DNA from: DATGZX01 sp035296965
GTDB taxonomy: Bacteria > Planctomycetota > Planctomycetia > Gemmatales > Gemmataceae
Assembly (NCBI GenBank): GCA_035296965.1
Contig: DATGZX010000010.1
Location: 61,634 to 125,633 of the forward strand
Direction of reading: 5' to 3'
Length of the DNA: 64,000 nt
In this document: in pieces, positions 52,913 through 62,209 of the stretch
How positions within the stretch are numbered: the stretch's first letter is position 1
How the letters are laid out: every line of letters begins with the position of its first letter
Program-made: the position numbers and the translations under genes
Notes under the pieces: generated by a model
What the model saw: only the letters and a program-made list of their open reading frames with translations
What the model was told of the DNA's origin: nothing
Databases searched by the model: none

Positions 52913-53938
52913 ATGACGAGGTGTGGCTGGGAATTGAGGTTGGTAACGGCGATTTGCCTCGGCCTGGGACCGGGATGTTCCCATAGCTTGGTATCGCCTT
53001 CGGAAAGTGGCACGACCCCGATCACTTCCTCTTCGGAAATCCCACAGGCTGAAGGCCGTCCCGTTGCCAATGCCGACTCACCCTATCATCCGGTCCCTAG
53101 CCGGCCGGAGCCCAGCGCCGCTCAACCGGCGGCCGTGCAGGTGGAGAGATCTCACTACCCCCCAGCAACGACGACTTCCGACCTGATACCCGTCGCCGCG
53201 CCGCCAGTAATCGCCGCCAATCCGCCTGTGCCTGAGGACCCTGCCCCGCCTTCCCCCAAACCGGAAGAAAAGAAGGCCAAGCAGGTTGAAGATCCGCCCC
53301 TCCTTGCCGCTCTACGCTATTACATGAATAAACAGCCGGCACAGGCAGTGGCCTGCTTGCAAGTTTACGGCAGGCCCGCGCAGGATCTGCTGCTACGATT
53401 GCTGCCGCTAATCGTGCGCCTGACCGAGCCAGGAGAACTCCGCGATCCCGCTGAGGCGGTATTGGTCACGGCTCAGCTCGACGAGGTCAAGGCCACACTG
53501 CAACCCCGCGTGCCCCTCGTAATCAGCAAAATGTGCTTAGTCGATTCGATTAAGGACTTCGGCTACTTTATTCCAATGCCTGAGGACCACGCATTGCACG
53601 CGCATGACTACGTCCAGATTTATGCCGAACTGGAGAATTTCACCACGGAGCGTCAGGACAGTTTTTACTGCATCCGCACCGACAGCCGAATCGAGATCTG
53701 CGAATTCAATGGCAGGAAGCGCTGGGAATCGGCCTTCCCCCACGAAGCCAACCAGCCGGATCTGAGTAAGACTGCACGGCATGACTTCTTCATAAAATAC
53801 TCGTTCACCTTACCTCCACTCCCGCCCGGCCCTTACACGCTGCGGCTACACATCACCGATGTCGCAACAAAACGCAGAGCTACTCGCACGCTTGACTTCC
53901 GTGTCGCCCCGCCGCAATCTACCCGAATGGACTGGTAA
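52913..53938 (+). CDS. conserved planctomycete lipoprotein
   Basis: A 341-residue protein whose N-terminus (LRLVTAICLGLGPGC) carries a lipobox-like end (GPG-C). A 100-residue Pro/Ser/Thr-rich linker leads to a helical segment (ALRYYMNKQPAQAVACLQVY) and a beta-domain (VPLVISKMCLVDSIKDFGYF, DYVQIYAELENFTTERQD, LPPGPYTLRLHITDVATKR). That last domain is found in many planctomycete lipoproteins and resembles an Ig-like fold. Function unknown. A TTG at 52907 is also in frame; ATG 52913 with GAGAGG upstream is preferred. Confidence 0.75.
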   Translation: MTRCGWELRLVTAICLGLGPGCSHSLVSPSESGTTPITSSSEIPQAEGRPVANADSPYHPVPSRPEPSAAQPAAVQVERSHYPPATTTSDLIPVAAPPVIAANPPVPEDPAPPSPKPEEKKAKQVEDPPLLAALRYYMNKQPAQAVACLQVYGRPAQDLLLRLLPLIVRLTEPGELRDPAEAVLVTAQLDEVKATLQPRVPLVISKMCLVDSIKDFGYFIPMPEDHALHAHDYVQIYAELENFTTERQDSFYCIRTDSRIEICEFNGRKRWESAFPHEANQPDLSKTARHDFFIKYSFTLPPLPPGPYTLRLHITDVATKRRATRTLDFRVAPPQSTRMDW

Positions 53939-54042
53939 TCAAGAATCCGGGGCCAGAAACGGCAGACCACTGGATGAACAAGCGCACTCCAGATAGAACA
54001 TATAGTCTGTAAGCTGATCCAGCATCGCGACGAGGTAACGAA

Positions 54043-54663
54043 ATGACTGTCATCAAGGCGACGAACATCACCTGGCACGAGGGGCACGTTGGCCGCGAGG
54101 AGCGGCAAAACCTCCTACGGCAGAAGGGAGCAACGATTTGGTTCACCGGGCTGAGCGGCTCGGGAAAGAGCACTATCGCATTCACCCTGGAGCACGCGCT
54201 CGCACAGCGCGGCCATCTTGCTTACGTGCTCGACGGTGACAATATCCGCCACGGTCTCAATAAGAACCTGGGATTCTCGGCTGCCGACCGGGAAGAGAAC
54301 ATTCGCCGCATCGGGGAGGTCGCGAAGCTGTTTGCCGATTGTGGCGTTGTCACCATGACCAGCTTCATCAGCCCCTACCGCAAGGACCGCGATGGCGTGC
54401 GCGCCTTGCATAGCGCCGTCCAGTTGCCATTCATTGAAGTCCATCTCAGCACACCTATCGAGACCTGCGAACAACGAGATCCCAAAGGCCTTTATAAGAA
54501 GGCCAGGGCAGGTCAATTGAAGGGCTTTACGGGTATCGATGACCCTTACGAGCCCCCTCAAAATCCCGAGCTGACGATCGACGCCACGTCGACTTCTCCA
54601 CAGGAAGCGACCGTGACCCTCATCGACTACCTGATGAAGCAAGGGATCATTGCAGGCGTGTGA
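54043..54663 (+). CDS. cysC: adenylyl-sulfate (APS) kinase
   Basis: A 206-residue cytoplasmic enzyme that phosphorylates adenylyl-sulfate to PAPS, the sulfate donor for sulfotransferases and assimilation. The P-loop GLSGSGKSTIAFTLEHAL is complete. LDGDNIRHGLNKNLGFS, DREENIRRIGEVAKLFADCG and SFISPYRKDRDGVR are the standard APS-kinase motifs, and the DPKGLYKKARAGQLKGFTGI lid is present. Length is typical (about 200). No other sulfate-assimilation gene is in the window; in planctomycetes PAPS often serves sulfated-polysaccharide metabolism. Confidence 0.97.
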   Translation: MTVIKATNITWHEGHVGREERQNLLRQKGATIWFTGLSGSGKSTIAFTLEHALAQRGHLAYVLDGDNIRHGLNKNLGFSAADREENIRRIGEVAKLFADCGVVTMTSFISPYRKDRDGVRALHSAVQLPFIEVHLSTPIETCEQRDPKGLYKKARAGQLKGFTGIDDPYEPPQNPELTIDATSTSPQEATVTLIDYLMKQGIIAGV

Positions 54664-54772
54664 CAAGACTACCAGAGGCCGGTATGAGCCTATCCGTCCC
54701 AGGACAGCGCCTGCTGCGGAGTGACGACGAGCACTAAGCCTTGAGCAGTCTGTTGTATGCCCGGCCCGAGAA

Positions 54773-57037
54773 TTAGGATTCGCTAAACTCCCTCGTCCAG
54801 AGTAAGTATTCCTGGGAGGCCAGGAATGCCTCGGCAACTCCGTCCTGAGAAATCTGGTTATTTTGAAGCAGATTGAGCCAAGCCTGCCGCCCGCCCAGGT
54901 CGGCCGGGCGATGTAGTAAGGTAGCGTAATAGCCGTCGATCGTGCGCACGCAGAACTCGCCAGAGCCTAGAATCTGCTGCACGACTTGCGGTCTGCTAGT
55001 GCCGCTGGCAAGCTCTTCGCTAAAGAATGCTGCACCACTGGGGTCGATCGCTCGACCCAGCAAATCGTTGTATAAGGCGGAAAGGTAAGACGCGTTGCCG
55101 GGATGAGCAGCCAGGAACTCGCCAGAGGTCGCAAAACCGAGTTGAATAGCCGATTCGGAAGCTCCGGAGAGGAAAAGATTCAACCAGTACGCCATGCCCG
55201 ACGAGTCGGCCTGCCGGTTCAAGAACGTCTGGTAGTAGTCATCGATCTGTAACTCGCGGTGTTCGGAAGACTGCCATATTGCACTCACGACCTGCGTCGG
55301 AGACGCACCGCCGTTCAACATCTGTTCGAAGTATTCGAGGCCGGCGACATCGGGGGCACGGTCCAGGATATCGCCATACAGGCTTGAAATGAAGGCGGTC
55401 TGCGGATCCGGCTCGATGCGATCGACGCCGAAGTTGGCGGTCATCGTGCTGTCATCTTGCGCGGTCCCGGTCGCAGGGCCGCCGAAGCCCGGCACGTTAA
55501 CGAGCGAGGGGGTCAGAATCTCACGTATGCTGTAACTGCCGGGAGACAGATTGATGAACTGGTAGGACCCGTCTGCACCGGTTACCGTCGTGGGATCGCC
55601 GCTATCAAGCTGCCCGTCGTGGTTCAGGTCGATATATACGGTGACGCCAGCCAGACCCGGCTCTCCCGAATCCTGGACGCCGTTATGGTTGAAATCGAGA
55701 AACACACTTCCAGAGATTCGGGCGGAGTTGACTTGCAAGAAAGGCACGTTCGTGCCGTTGATAGCGCTGCCAAAAGGCAGATTGTTGGAAGTCGGGGTGA
55801 GGCCATTCCCACCCGTCGAACCGCTGCCCGGCGTGCCGGTCACGGGAATGGAGGTTGCGGGACTCGTAGCCGGGCCGAAATACAAACTCAGTAAGGGACC
55901 AGCAGAATTATAGGGATCGTACTGCATGGCCGTGGCCGAATCCAGAATGTTCATTCCCAGCACTCCGTCCGCGCCATTGGCGACGTTGAGGACGAAGACC
56001 GGCACATTCAAGAACCGCAGTGTGCCCCCCAGATCCGGAACATCCAGTTCCTTGATGGTGAATCCGGGAACCTGTTCACTGCCACCGATTCCTTCCACCT
56101 TAGCCGTGGTAATTGGATGGGACAGATCGAGGCCTAGCGCTTCGGCAGTAGCCGTGGAGATAATGGTCATCTGGGCGCCGGTGTCCAGCAGGAAGCGCTG
56201 TCCCCCCTGAGTGCTATTGCCGTTGCTAAGCGTCAGGCCGTTCAAGATGGGTACCGGCGCTTCGGTCACCGCGCCGGAGACGGAGGGATCGGAACTCCCT
56301 CCCGACAAGGTAAGCGGCACCTGCACCAAGCCCGTCGTATTCGAGGCCATGAGCGGCGTGCCCGCGCGTACGAAATCAAGGTTGGGGATGGCGACGCTCA
56401 GTCCCGGCACCAAGCTCGTTAAATTCAGAAGGGCGTCGTCCATATAGACGTCCGCAGCCAGGCCATTGGGGTTGGCAGGCGAAGGAAGCAGAATTGGCGT
56501 ACCCGTCAGAGTTGGCATGAGCGGACTGCCAGTTTCGGTGCCGACGAAGACCTGCAGATTGGGCACCTGCGCGCTATTCGAACCGATGCTCGGACCGATC
56601 TCGGGATTGCCCTGTGCAGTGATGGATACACTCGCTGCCGTCAAACCATTGGCAAAGACGGTGCCGGGCTCGGAGACATTGCCGACTACTGTACCCCCGA
56701 TTCCCTGGGCGCTGGCTCCTCCGAAAATCTGAATCGGGATAGGATGATTCTCAGTCGTCAAGAACGTCTGATCTTGCGCTGAAAAACTGATCACGCTCGA
56801 TCCGGTGTCGAAGATGCCAAAAGAGGATGAGACCCCGATCCCATACGGATGGATGACGTCAACACTGGCCGGTGTCGCCACGATATAGTCATACTCCTGA
56901 ACGGTGACGATCTCATGACCGTATACGGAATCCGGTCCCAGCGGGACGGTCAAATTGCCGGAGCTGAGGACGAGCCGTTTTTCCAAGTCTTCAAGATGGA
57001 GAGTAGAACGGCGCGGTGAGCGACGGTGCGGTCTCAT
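54773..57037 (-). CDS. surface protein: retropepsin-like domain, SdrD-like repeat, DUF4214 repeats
   Basis: A 754-residue protein with the planctomycete N-terminal motif STLHLEDLEKRLVLSS. Residues about 30-370 form a two-lobed retropepsin/aspartyl-protease-like unit with two D-T/S-G sites: SFGIFDTGSSVISF and RFLLDTGAQMTIIS. Then comes an SdrD B-like calcium-binding module (DFNHNGVQDSGEPGLAGVTV, GSYQFINLSPGSYSIREIL) and at the C-terminus three DUF4214 repeats (LYGDILDRAPDVAGLEYFEQ, YYQTFLNRQADSSGMAYWLN, YATLLHRPADLGGRQAWLNL). All parts act outside the cell. Start 57037 follows from the motif position. Whether the protease sites are active is unknown. Confidence 0.85.
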   Translation of the reverse strand: MRPHRRSPRRSTLHLEDLEKRLVLSSGNLTVPLGPDSVYGHEIVTVQEYDYIVATPASVDVIHPYGIGVSSSFGIFDTGSSVISFSAQDQTFLTTENHPIPIQIFGGASAQGIGGTVVGNVSEPGTVFANGLTAASVSITAQGNPEIGPSIGSNSAQVPNLQVFVGTETGSPLMPTLTGTPILLPSPANPNGLAADVYMDDALLNLTSLVPGLSVAIPNLDFVRAGTPLMASNTTGLVQVPLTLSGGSSDPSVSGAVTEAPVPILNGLTLSNGNSTQGGQRFLLDTGAQMTIISTATAEALGLDLSHPITTAKVEGIGGSEQVPGFTIKELDVPDLGGTLRFLNVPVFVLNVANGADGVLGMNILDSATAMQYDPYNSAGPLLSLYFGPATSPATSIPVTGTPGSGSTGGNGLTPTSNNLPFGSAINGTNVPFLQVNSARISGSVFLDFNHNGVQDSGEPGLAGVTVYIDLNHDGQLDSGDPTTVTGADGSYQFINLSPGSYSIREILTPSLVNVPGFGGPATGTAQDDSTMTANFGVDRIEPDPQTAFISSLYGDILDRAPDVAGLEYFEQMLNGGASPTQVVSAIWQSSEHRELQIDDYYQTFLNRQADSSGMAYWLNLFLSGASESAIQLGFATSGEFLAAHPGNASYLSALYNDLLGRAIDPSGAAFFSEELASGTSRPQVVQQILGSGEFCVRTIDGYYATLLHRPADLGGRQAWLNLLQNNQISQDGVAEAFLASQEYLLWTREFSES

Positions 57038-57622
57038 GGAAGCGAACCTCGACATCCAGCGGGGGTGGACGCGCGACACAGAAGCTGCTGTCATTTCCAG
57101 CGCTTCCTCGATGGCCAGTAATACCCCACTATAACGAGAGGTCGGGCAGGGCGTCTAGCATAAACGCATTGCAGATAGAGATTTTAAGAGAATTTTCATT
57201 ACTTGATCTCTAATTCGTTTTGGTGGAATGCTCGCGGGCTAAAGCGTCCTGAAAAGGAGGTCGCCTCCCATGAAGCTCCAGGGCGCAGAGCCTTGCTTGG
57301 AAAGCTTTCGCGTTTCTCCTTCAAGTAACCTTTCCAGCTGAAGTGAACTCGACCAAGCCTCAGCGTGCACGCGTTATCTTCACAATGCTGAAGAAAACTT
57401 TACAGCTGTGAAATTCATCGTCCGCGAAAAGGGTTTAGCGACCATTTTGGTATCCAGCTGTTGCGTGGAATTCGCAGCTATGCATGGATGGCTGTCGTGC
57501 CACGCGCCGTATTCAGGGTGTTCTTCTTCCGTGATTGCTGGGTCTTCCGTTTGCTCCTGGCTTGCCGTAGTGTTAAGTCATGGCAGATTCCGGGCTCTCT
57601 CCTGCGGTTAGAGAAGAAGATC
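57038..57622. other. 585-bp divergent intergenic region
   Basis: At 57253 AAAGGAGG is followed by TCGCCTCCC and ATG 57270, so GGAGG can pair with CCTCC and hide the ribosome-binding site. That ATG opens only a 19-codon frame (MKLQGAEPCLESFRVSPSS, then NLSS). It may be a leader peptide or chance. Confidence 0.4.
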
Positions 57623-59677
57623 ATGACGTATCGTCCTTCCTTGCCCGATGGCGTAATGGGGCCTCCACTGACTTGGTATCAGCAGCAGGCTTCTCGTAGG
57701 GCAGGGCTATTGCTGAGCTTGGCCGGGTGGATTTTGATCGCGCCATTTGCGGCAGGAGCAGAACCGCGCAAGGCGCGACATCCTCTCGATCCTCTCAGCA
57801 GGGAGGAACTGGCCGCAACCGTCCGCTTGCTGCAACTCCAGGGAAAGGTGGATCAGCAAAGCCGCATTCCTCTGATCGTTCTCCACGAGCCTCCCAAGCG
57901 CGAGGTGTTGAATTTCGCTCCAGGTTCACCGGTCCGGCGGCAGGCGTTTGCTGTCGTTTATGAGCGGGCGCGCAATCGGACTTTTGAAGCCGTCGTCGAT
58001 CTTACCGACAAACGGCTGGCCTCATGGAAAGAGGTCCAAGGAGTGCAGCCGCCGCTCATGGAAGACGATATCGAGTTGGCACAGGCGATTGTTCGTGCTG
58101 ATCCGCGCTGGCAGGACGCGCTTCAGAAACGAGGCATCGCGGATCCAGAGAACGTGGCCATCGACACCTGGCCCATCGGGGACCAGATTCCGGCGGATCA
58201 GCGCGGCATGCGCCTCGTGAATGCGGTCTTCTATTACAAAGGCCAGTCACGCAACTACTATGCTCGGCCGATCGAGGGGCTTGTAGCACGCGTCAATCTC
58301 ACGACCCAGAAAGTCTTTGACCTCATCGACCCAGGCATCGTGCCCGTGCCGAAAGCAACTGCCGAGTACGATTCCGAGTCCGTAGGCAAATTGCGCAAGC
58401 CAGCCAGGCCCCTGAAAGCTGTGCAAGCCCAGGGTGTCAGCTTCGAGATTCTTGGCAATGAGGTTCGCTGGCAGAACTGGCGTTTTCGGTTTGCCTTGCA
58501 TCCACGCGAGGGCCTGGTCCTCTACACAGTTGGCTATGAAAACCAAGGGAAAGTGCGTTCCATACTCTATCGTGCGTCGCTGGCTGAGCTGGTCGTCCCA
58601 TATGGTGATCCAAGTCCCGCATGGTCGTTTCGCAACGTTTTTGACATGGGGGAGTGCGGCCTGGGCTGGCTGGCCGCTTCTCTTGAACCGCAGGCTGATT
58701 GCCCGGACAACAGCGTCTTTGTCAGTGCCGCGGTGGCGTCGGACCGCGGCGTGCCCCGCGAGCTTCCGCGCGCGATCGGCATCTATGAACGAGACGGCGG
58801 CCTTCTTTGGAAGCACTACGATTACCAGACAAACGAATCTCGCCGGGGGCGGGAGTTGGTAATATCGTTCATTGCCACGGTCGGCAACTATGAATACGGG
58901 CTCAGCTGGATTTTCCATCAGGATGGCTGTCTGGAGGCGGAGGTGCTGCTGACAGGGATCATGTCTACCAAGGCCGTTGCTGGCGGCGGCATGGGACACG
59001 ACAAGGAAAGTCACGGGCACCTGGTAGCGGCCCACGTGGAGGCGGTGCACCACCAGCACTTTTTCAACTTCCGCCTCGATCTGGATATCGACGGGGCAAG
59101 CGGCAACTGCGTCTCCGAACTGAACGCCCAACCTGTTCCCGCCAAGACCGCGAACGGCAGCGCCATCGTGATGACCGAGACGCTCTTGCGGCGGGAGCTG
59201 GAAGCGTGCAGGCAGCTCAACCTGGCAGCGAGTCGAAAATGGCGGGTATTCAATCCGGCAATCAAGAATTCTTTGGGCCAGCCTGTCGGCTACGTGCTAG
59301 TTCCGGGCGAGAATGCGATTTCCTACATTGACCCCAACTCTTCCGTGGGGAAGCGCGCCGGCTTCCTCAGCGCTCCTCTTTGGGTCACTCCGTATCATGC
59401 AAGCGAGAACTACCCAGCAGGCGACTATCTCTTTCAAAGCAAGGGCGGGGAAGGGTTACCGCGGTGGACGCGTGCGAACCGCTCCGTGGAGAACGAGGAC
59501 GTGGTCCTCTGGTATACAGTGGGGGTGACTCATATCCCACGCCCCGAGGAATGGCCGGTCATGCCGGTGCAGCGCGCGGGGTTTAAATTGCTGCCGAGCG
59601 GCTTCTTTGCGCGCAACCCAGCCCTTGATATTCCCGGCACGAAGAAAAGCGCCACCAAGAGTGGTACTTCGAGATAG
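57623..59677 (+). CDS. copper amine oxidase (primary-amine oxidase)
   Basis: A 684-residue exported enzyme that oxidises primary amines to aldehydes, ammonia and hydrogen peroxide. After a hydrophobic leader (AGLLLSLAGWILIAPFAAGA) the catalytic domain shows the base Asp in NVFDMGECGLGWL, the TPQ tyrosine in IATVGNYEYGLSWIFHQDG, the copper His pair in HQHFFNFRLDLDID and the third His in GVTHIPRPEEWPVMP. It ends with LLPSGFFARNPALDIPG, the family C-terminus. N2/N3 domains precede it. ATG 57623 (MTYRPSLPDG) is chosen; TTG 57461 would add 54 residues with a second hydrophobic stretch. It stands alone. Confidence 0.95.
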   Translation: MTYRPSLPDGVMGPPLTWYQQQASRRAGLLLSLAGWILIAPFAAGAEPRKARHPLDPLSREELAATVRLLQLQGKVDQQSRIPLIVLHEPPKREVLNFAPGSPVRRQAFAVVYERARNRTFEAVVDLTDKRLASWKEVQGVQPPLMEDDIELAQAIVRADPRWQDALQKRGIADPENVAIDTWPIGDQIPADQRGMRLVNAVFYYKGQSRNYYARPIEGLVARVNLTTQKVFDLIDPGIVPVPKATAEYDSESVGKLRKPARPLKAVQAQGVSFEILGNEVRWQNWRFRFALHPREGLVLYTVGYENQGKVRSILYRASLAELVVPYGDPSPAWSFRNVFDMGECGLGWLAASLEPQADCPDNSVFVSAAVASDRGVPRELPRAIGIYERDGGLLWKHYDYQTNESRRGRELVISFIATVGNYEYGLSWIFHQDGCLEAEVLLTGIMSTKAVAGGGMGHDKESHGHLVAAHVEAVHHQHFFNFRLDLDIDGASGNCVSELNAQPVPAKTANGSAIVMTETLLRRELEACRQLNLAASRKWRVFNPAIKNSLGQPVGYVLVPGENAISYIDPNSSVGKRAGFLSAPLWVTPYHASENYPAGDYLFQSKGGEGLPRWTRANRSVENEDVVLWYTVGVTHIPRPEEWPVMPVQRAGFKLLPSGFFARNPALDIPGTKKSATKSGTSR

Positions 59678-59919
59678 CGCGGCCTCACTTGTTCCTCGTG
59701 TAGAACTGATTCTTTGCTGCCGAATGCAGAAAACGGAAGCGGCGGGTTGGCCTCAGACCCTTCGATGGCCCGCACGTCCAAGCAAGGCGCTTGGTCCGCA
59801 TGGACAACGCCTTCTCTTTTTAATTGCACATTTCAGGCAAATGATGATAGCTTGAGGTCAGGGGAACATGCCGGCCTTGCTCGTGCTGCCACAATCCTCA
59901 CTCTCGGGGAGAGTCGCAC

Positions 59920-60888
59920 TTGTCCGCACCAACAATCTCTGGAATGCGAATCGTTACGCTGGTTTTTCTCATAGTTGCCACAATCACGGCCGCCGCGGCA
60001 GAAGATAAGAGGCCCCCCGGAGTCATTGGGCGCTGGGATATGACCGTCCAAGGAGCAGACGGGGCCTATCCATCCTGGTTGGAGGTGCAGCTTTCCGGAT
60101 ACAAAACGCTGGTCGGCTCTTATGTCGGCCGGTTCGGCAGCGCCAGACCTATTTCCCGTGTCGAGTTCCTTGACGGCCAAATCCGGTTCTCGATGCCACC
60201 GCAGTGGGAGAATCGCAAAGATGACCAGCACTTCGAGGGTGTGCTCCAGGGCGACGAGATCCATGGCACGACCACGGACGAACGAGGCCGCCGTCTCTCT
60301 TGGACTGCCCGGCGCGCGCCTTCGCTGCTGCGGACAAATCTCCCGACCTGGGGGAAGGAGGTCGAACTGTTCAACGGCAAAGACCTGACCGGTTGGAAGC
60401 CACGCTCCACGGATGTCAAGAACGGCTGGATCATTCGCGACGGGCTGCTGATCAACGCAGTCCCAGGCAACGATCTTGTTACCGAGCGCAATGTGAACGA
60501 CTTTCAGCTTCACGCGGAATTCCGTTACCCGCGCGGAAGCAACAGCGGCATCTACCTGCGCGGGCGCTATGAGGTGCAAATCGAGGACAACTACGGCGAG
60601 GAGCCCGAATCACACAGGATCGGCGGTGTCTACGGTTTTCTGACGCCGAGAATCAATGCCGCAAAGAAACCTGGGGAATGGCAGACCATGAACATCACGT
60701 TGGTTGGCCGCGTGGTCACGGTGGTTTTCAACGACGAGCAAATTATCGATCGACAGACCATTCCGGGGATAACGGGCGGCGCTCTCGACAGCGACGAAGG
60801 CGCTCCAGGCCCGATTCTGCTGCAGGGCGATCACGGCCGCATCGACTTCCGTAAAGTGACCTTGAGGCCGGGAGAGGAAGCGAAATAG
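59920..60888 (+). CDS. secreted DUF1080 (3-keto-disaccharide hydrolase-like) protein
   Basis: A 322-residue protein with a signal peptide (IVTLVFLIVATITAAAAEDK). The N-terminal 130 residues are an unclassified beta domain (LEVQLSGYKTLVGSYVGRFG), followed by the DUF1080 concanavalin-like domain: ELFNGKDLTGWKP, GWIIRDGLLINAVPGNDLVT, FQLHAEFRYPRGSNSGIYLR and GPILLQGDHGRIDFRKVTLR. Members hydrolyse 3-keto-disaccharides or glucosides. TTG 59920 has GGGGAGAG at the right distance; ATG 59944 is the alternative. Confidence 0.9.
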   Translation: MSAPTISGMRIVTLVFLIVATITAAAAEDKRPPGVIGRWDMTVQGADGAYPSWLEVQLSGYKTLVGSYVGRFGSARPISRVEFLDGQIRFSMPPQWENRKDDQHFEGVLQGDEIHGTTTDERGRRLSWTARRAPSLLRTNLPTWGKEVELFNGKDLTGWKPRSTDVKNGWIIRDGLLINAVPGNDLVTERNVNDFQLHAEFRYPRGSNSGIYLRGRYEVQIEDNYGEEPESHRIGGVYGFLTPRINAAKKPGEWQTMNITLVGRVVTVVFNDEQIIDRQTIPGITGGALDSDEGAPGPILLQGDHGRIDFRKVTLRPGEEAK

Positions 60889-60952
60889 CAGGAGGCTGCA
60901 CGCTCGCCCCACGTATTTCACTCCGGACCCCAAGGCCGTCGCTGGTGACAAC

Positions 60953-62149
60953 ATGGCTGTTTCGGTTACGTGCAATAGTTGCGGCAAGGTCCTGCAGCTG
61001 CCGGAGGACTTCCGGCGGCCCAAGATTCGCTGTCCGGATTGTGGTGTTTATTGCGAAGTCGGGACGGCTGCTGTGCGAGGCGGGGACCGCAAGAAGGCGC
61101 CCGCTGACAGCGATACGTCGCTGTCGCCCCCGCCGGAAGGAAAGGACTTAACGCCTCGCCCTGGACCAGTTCCAAAGGAGACGGAGAAAACGGCAACGAA
61201 TGTTGCCTTTTCCAGGCCGCCTGGCGGTCAAGTCACTTCCCGTCCAACCTCGCGTGGGATTCCGAAGACCTCCAAGAAGAAGGGCGGAGTGATCACGTGC
61301 ACGCATTGCGGCGAGCTGGTACGTTTGCGCTCGCGGCAGTGCCCAAACTGTGGCACCGCGCAGAATGAGAGGCCCAAACGATCAAAACCGACGGCACCCG
61401 TACCGGTGAGAACGGTTGCGGCGCCTCAAGTGCCCGCGCCGGTTGCCGCGGAGGACGAAGAAGGCCCGTATCAGTTTGGCGATGGCGCGCAGGAGATCCA
61501 TTGCCCCGAATGCCGCGGAAAGCTGCCGGCAAATGCCGCGCTCTGTGTACACTGCGGCTTCGATCTCCAGAGTGGAGAGAAAGCAAAGCGCGTCTACGAG
61601 AAGATTGAGCGGTGCTGGGAATCGAACATGTCTCTGCGCCGGCGCAAGACGATTTACATTATCAGCCAGGCCATCATCTTGCCTCTAATGCTCGCCACCG
61701 CTTTCCTGAAAGGTGAGCCTTTCATCTTCATTGTTCCCTGGTTGACGTTTAGCGTGCTCCTTGCCTTTTTGCTGGGGACGTTCGATCGCATCGACCTCAA
61801 GCGCAACACACGCGGCCAAGTGCAGCTCTCGAAGTCCTGGCGAGTCTGTTTCTTCGAACGCGCGCCGCTGAAGGTTGTTCCGTGGGAATACGAAGGCATC
61901 AAAATCATGCGGTCCCATAACGTCCAGGTGCTGGACATCATTATGCTGGTGATGTTGGGTGTCATGGGAGTTATTCCCGGAATCCTTTGGTGGAAGTGGA
62001 GCATGAGTCGGGCCACCTATTACGTAGCCATGACGCGCGACCATGGCTTTCCAGAACTGGCGCTCTACCATGGCGGCAGCGAGGACCAAATGCAGGACAT
62101 TGCCCACACTCTGTGCGATGCGACGGGGCTGCCCTGCCAACAATCGTAG
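60953..62149 (+). CDS. zinc-ribbon membrane protein
   Basis: A 398-residue protein. Three CxxC-type zinc ribbons are visible: TCNSCGKVLQLPED with IRCPDCGVYCEVG at the N-terminus, ITCTHCGELV with CPNCGTAQ at about 115, and HCPECRGKLPANAALCVHCG at about 185. Between them are Pro/Lys-rich linkers. The C-terminal half has membrane helices (IYIISQAIILPLMLATAF, FIVPWLTFSVLLAFLLGTF, LDIIMLVMLGVMGVIPGILW) and a conserved cytoplasmic tail. It follows the DUF1080 gene by 64 nt in the same direction, so it is possibly co-transcribed. Function unknown. Confidence 0.8.
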   Translation: MAVSVTCNSCGKVLQLPEDFRRPKIRCPDCGVYCEVGTAAVRGGDRKKAPADSDTSLSPPPEGKDLTPRPGPVPKETEKTATNVAFSRPPGGQVTSRPTSRGIPKTSKKKGGVITCTHCGELVRLRSRQCPNCGTAQNERPKRSKPTAPVPVRTVAAPQVPAPVAAEDEEGPYQFGDGAQEIHCPECRGKLPANAALCVHCGFDLQSGEKAKRVYEKIERCWESNMSLRRRKTIYIISQAIILPLMLATAFLKGEPFIFIVPWLTFSVLLAFLLGTFDRIDLKRNTRGQVQLSKSWRVCFFERAPLKVVPWEYEGIKIMRSHNVQVLDIIMLVMLGVMGVIPGILWWKWSMSRATYYVAMTRDHGFPELALYHGGSEDQMQDIAHTLCDATGLPCQQS

Positions 62150-62209
62150 CGCGAGTTCTGTGAGCATGGGGGAGTGCTGGAAACTGGACGACGCGAAAGC
62201 CTGATTCGG

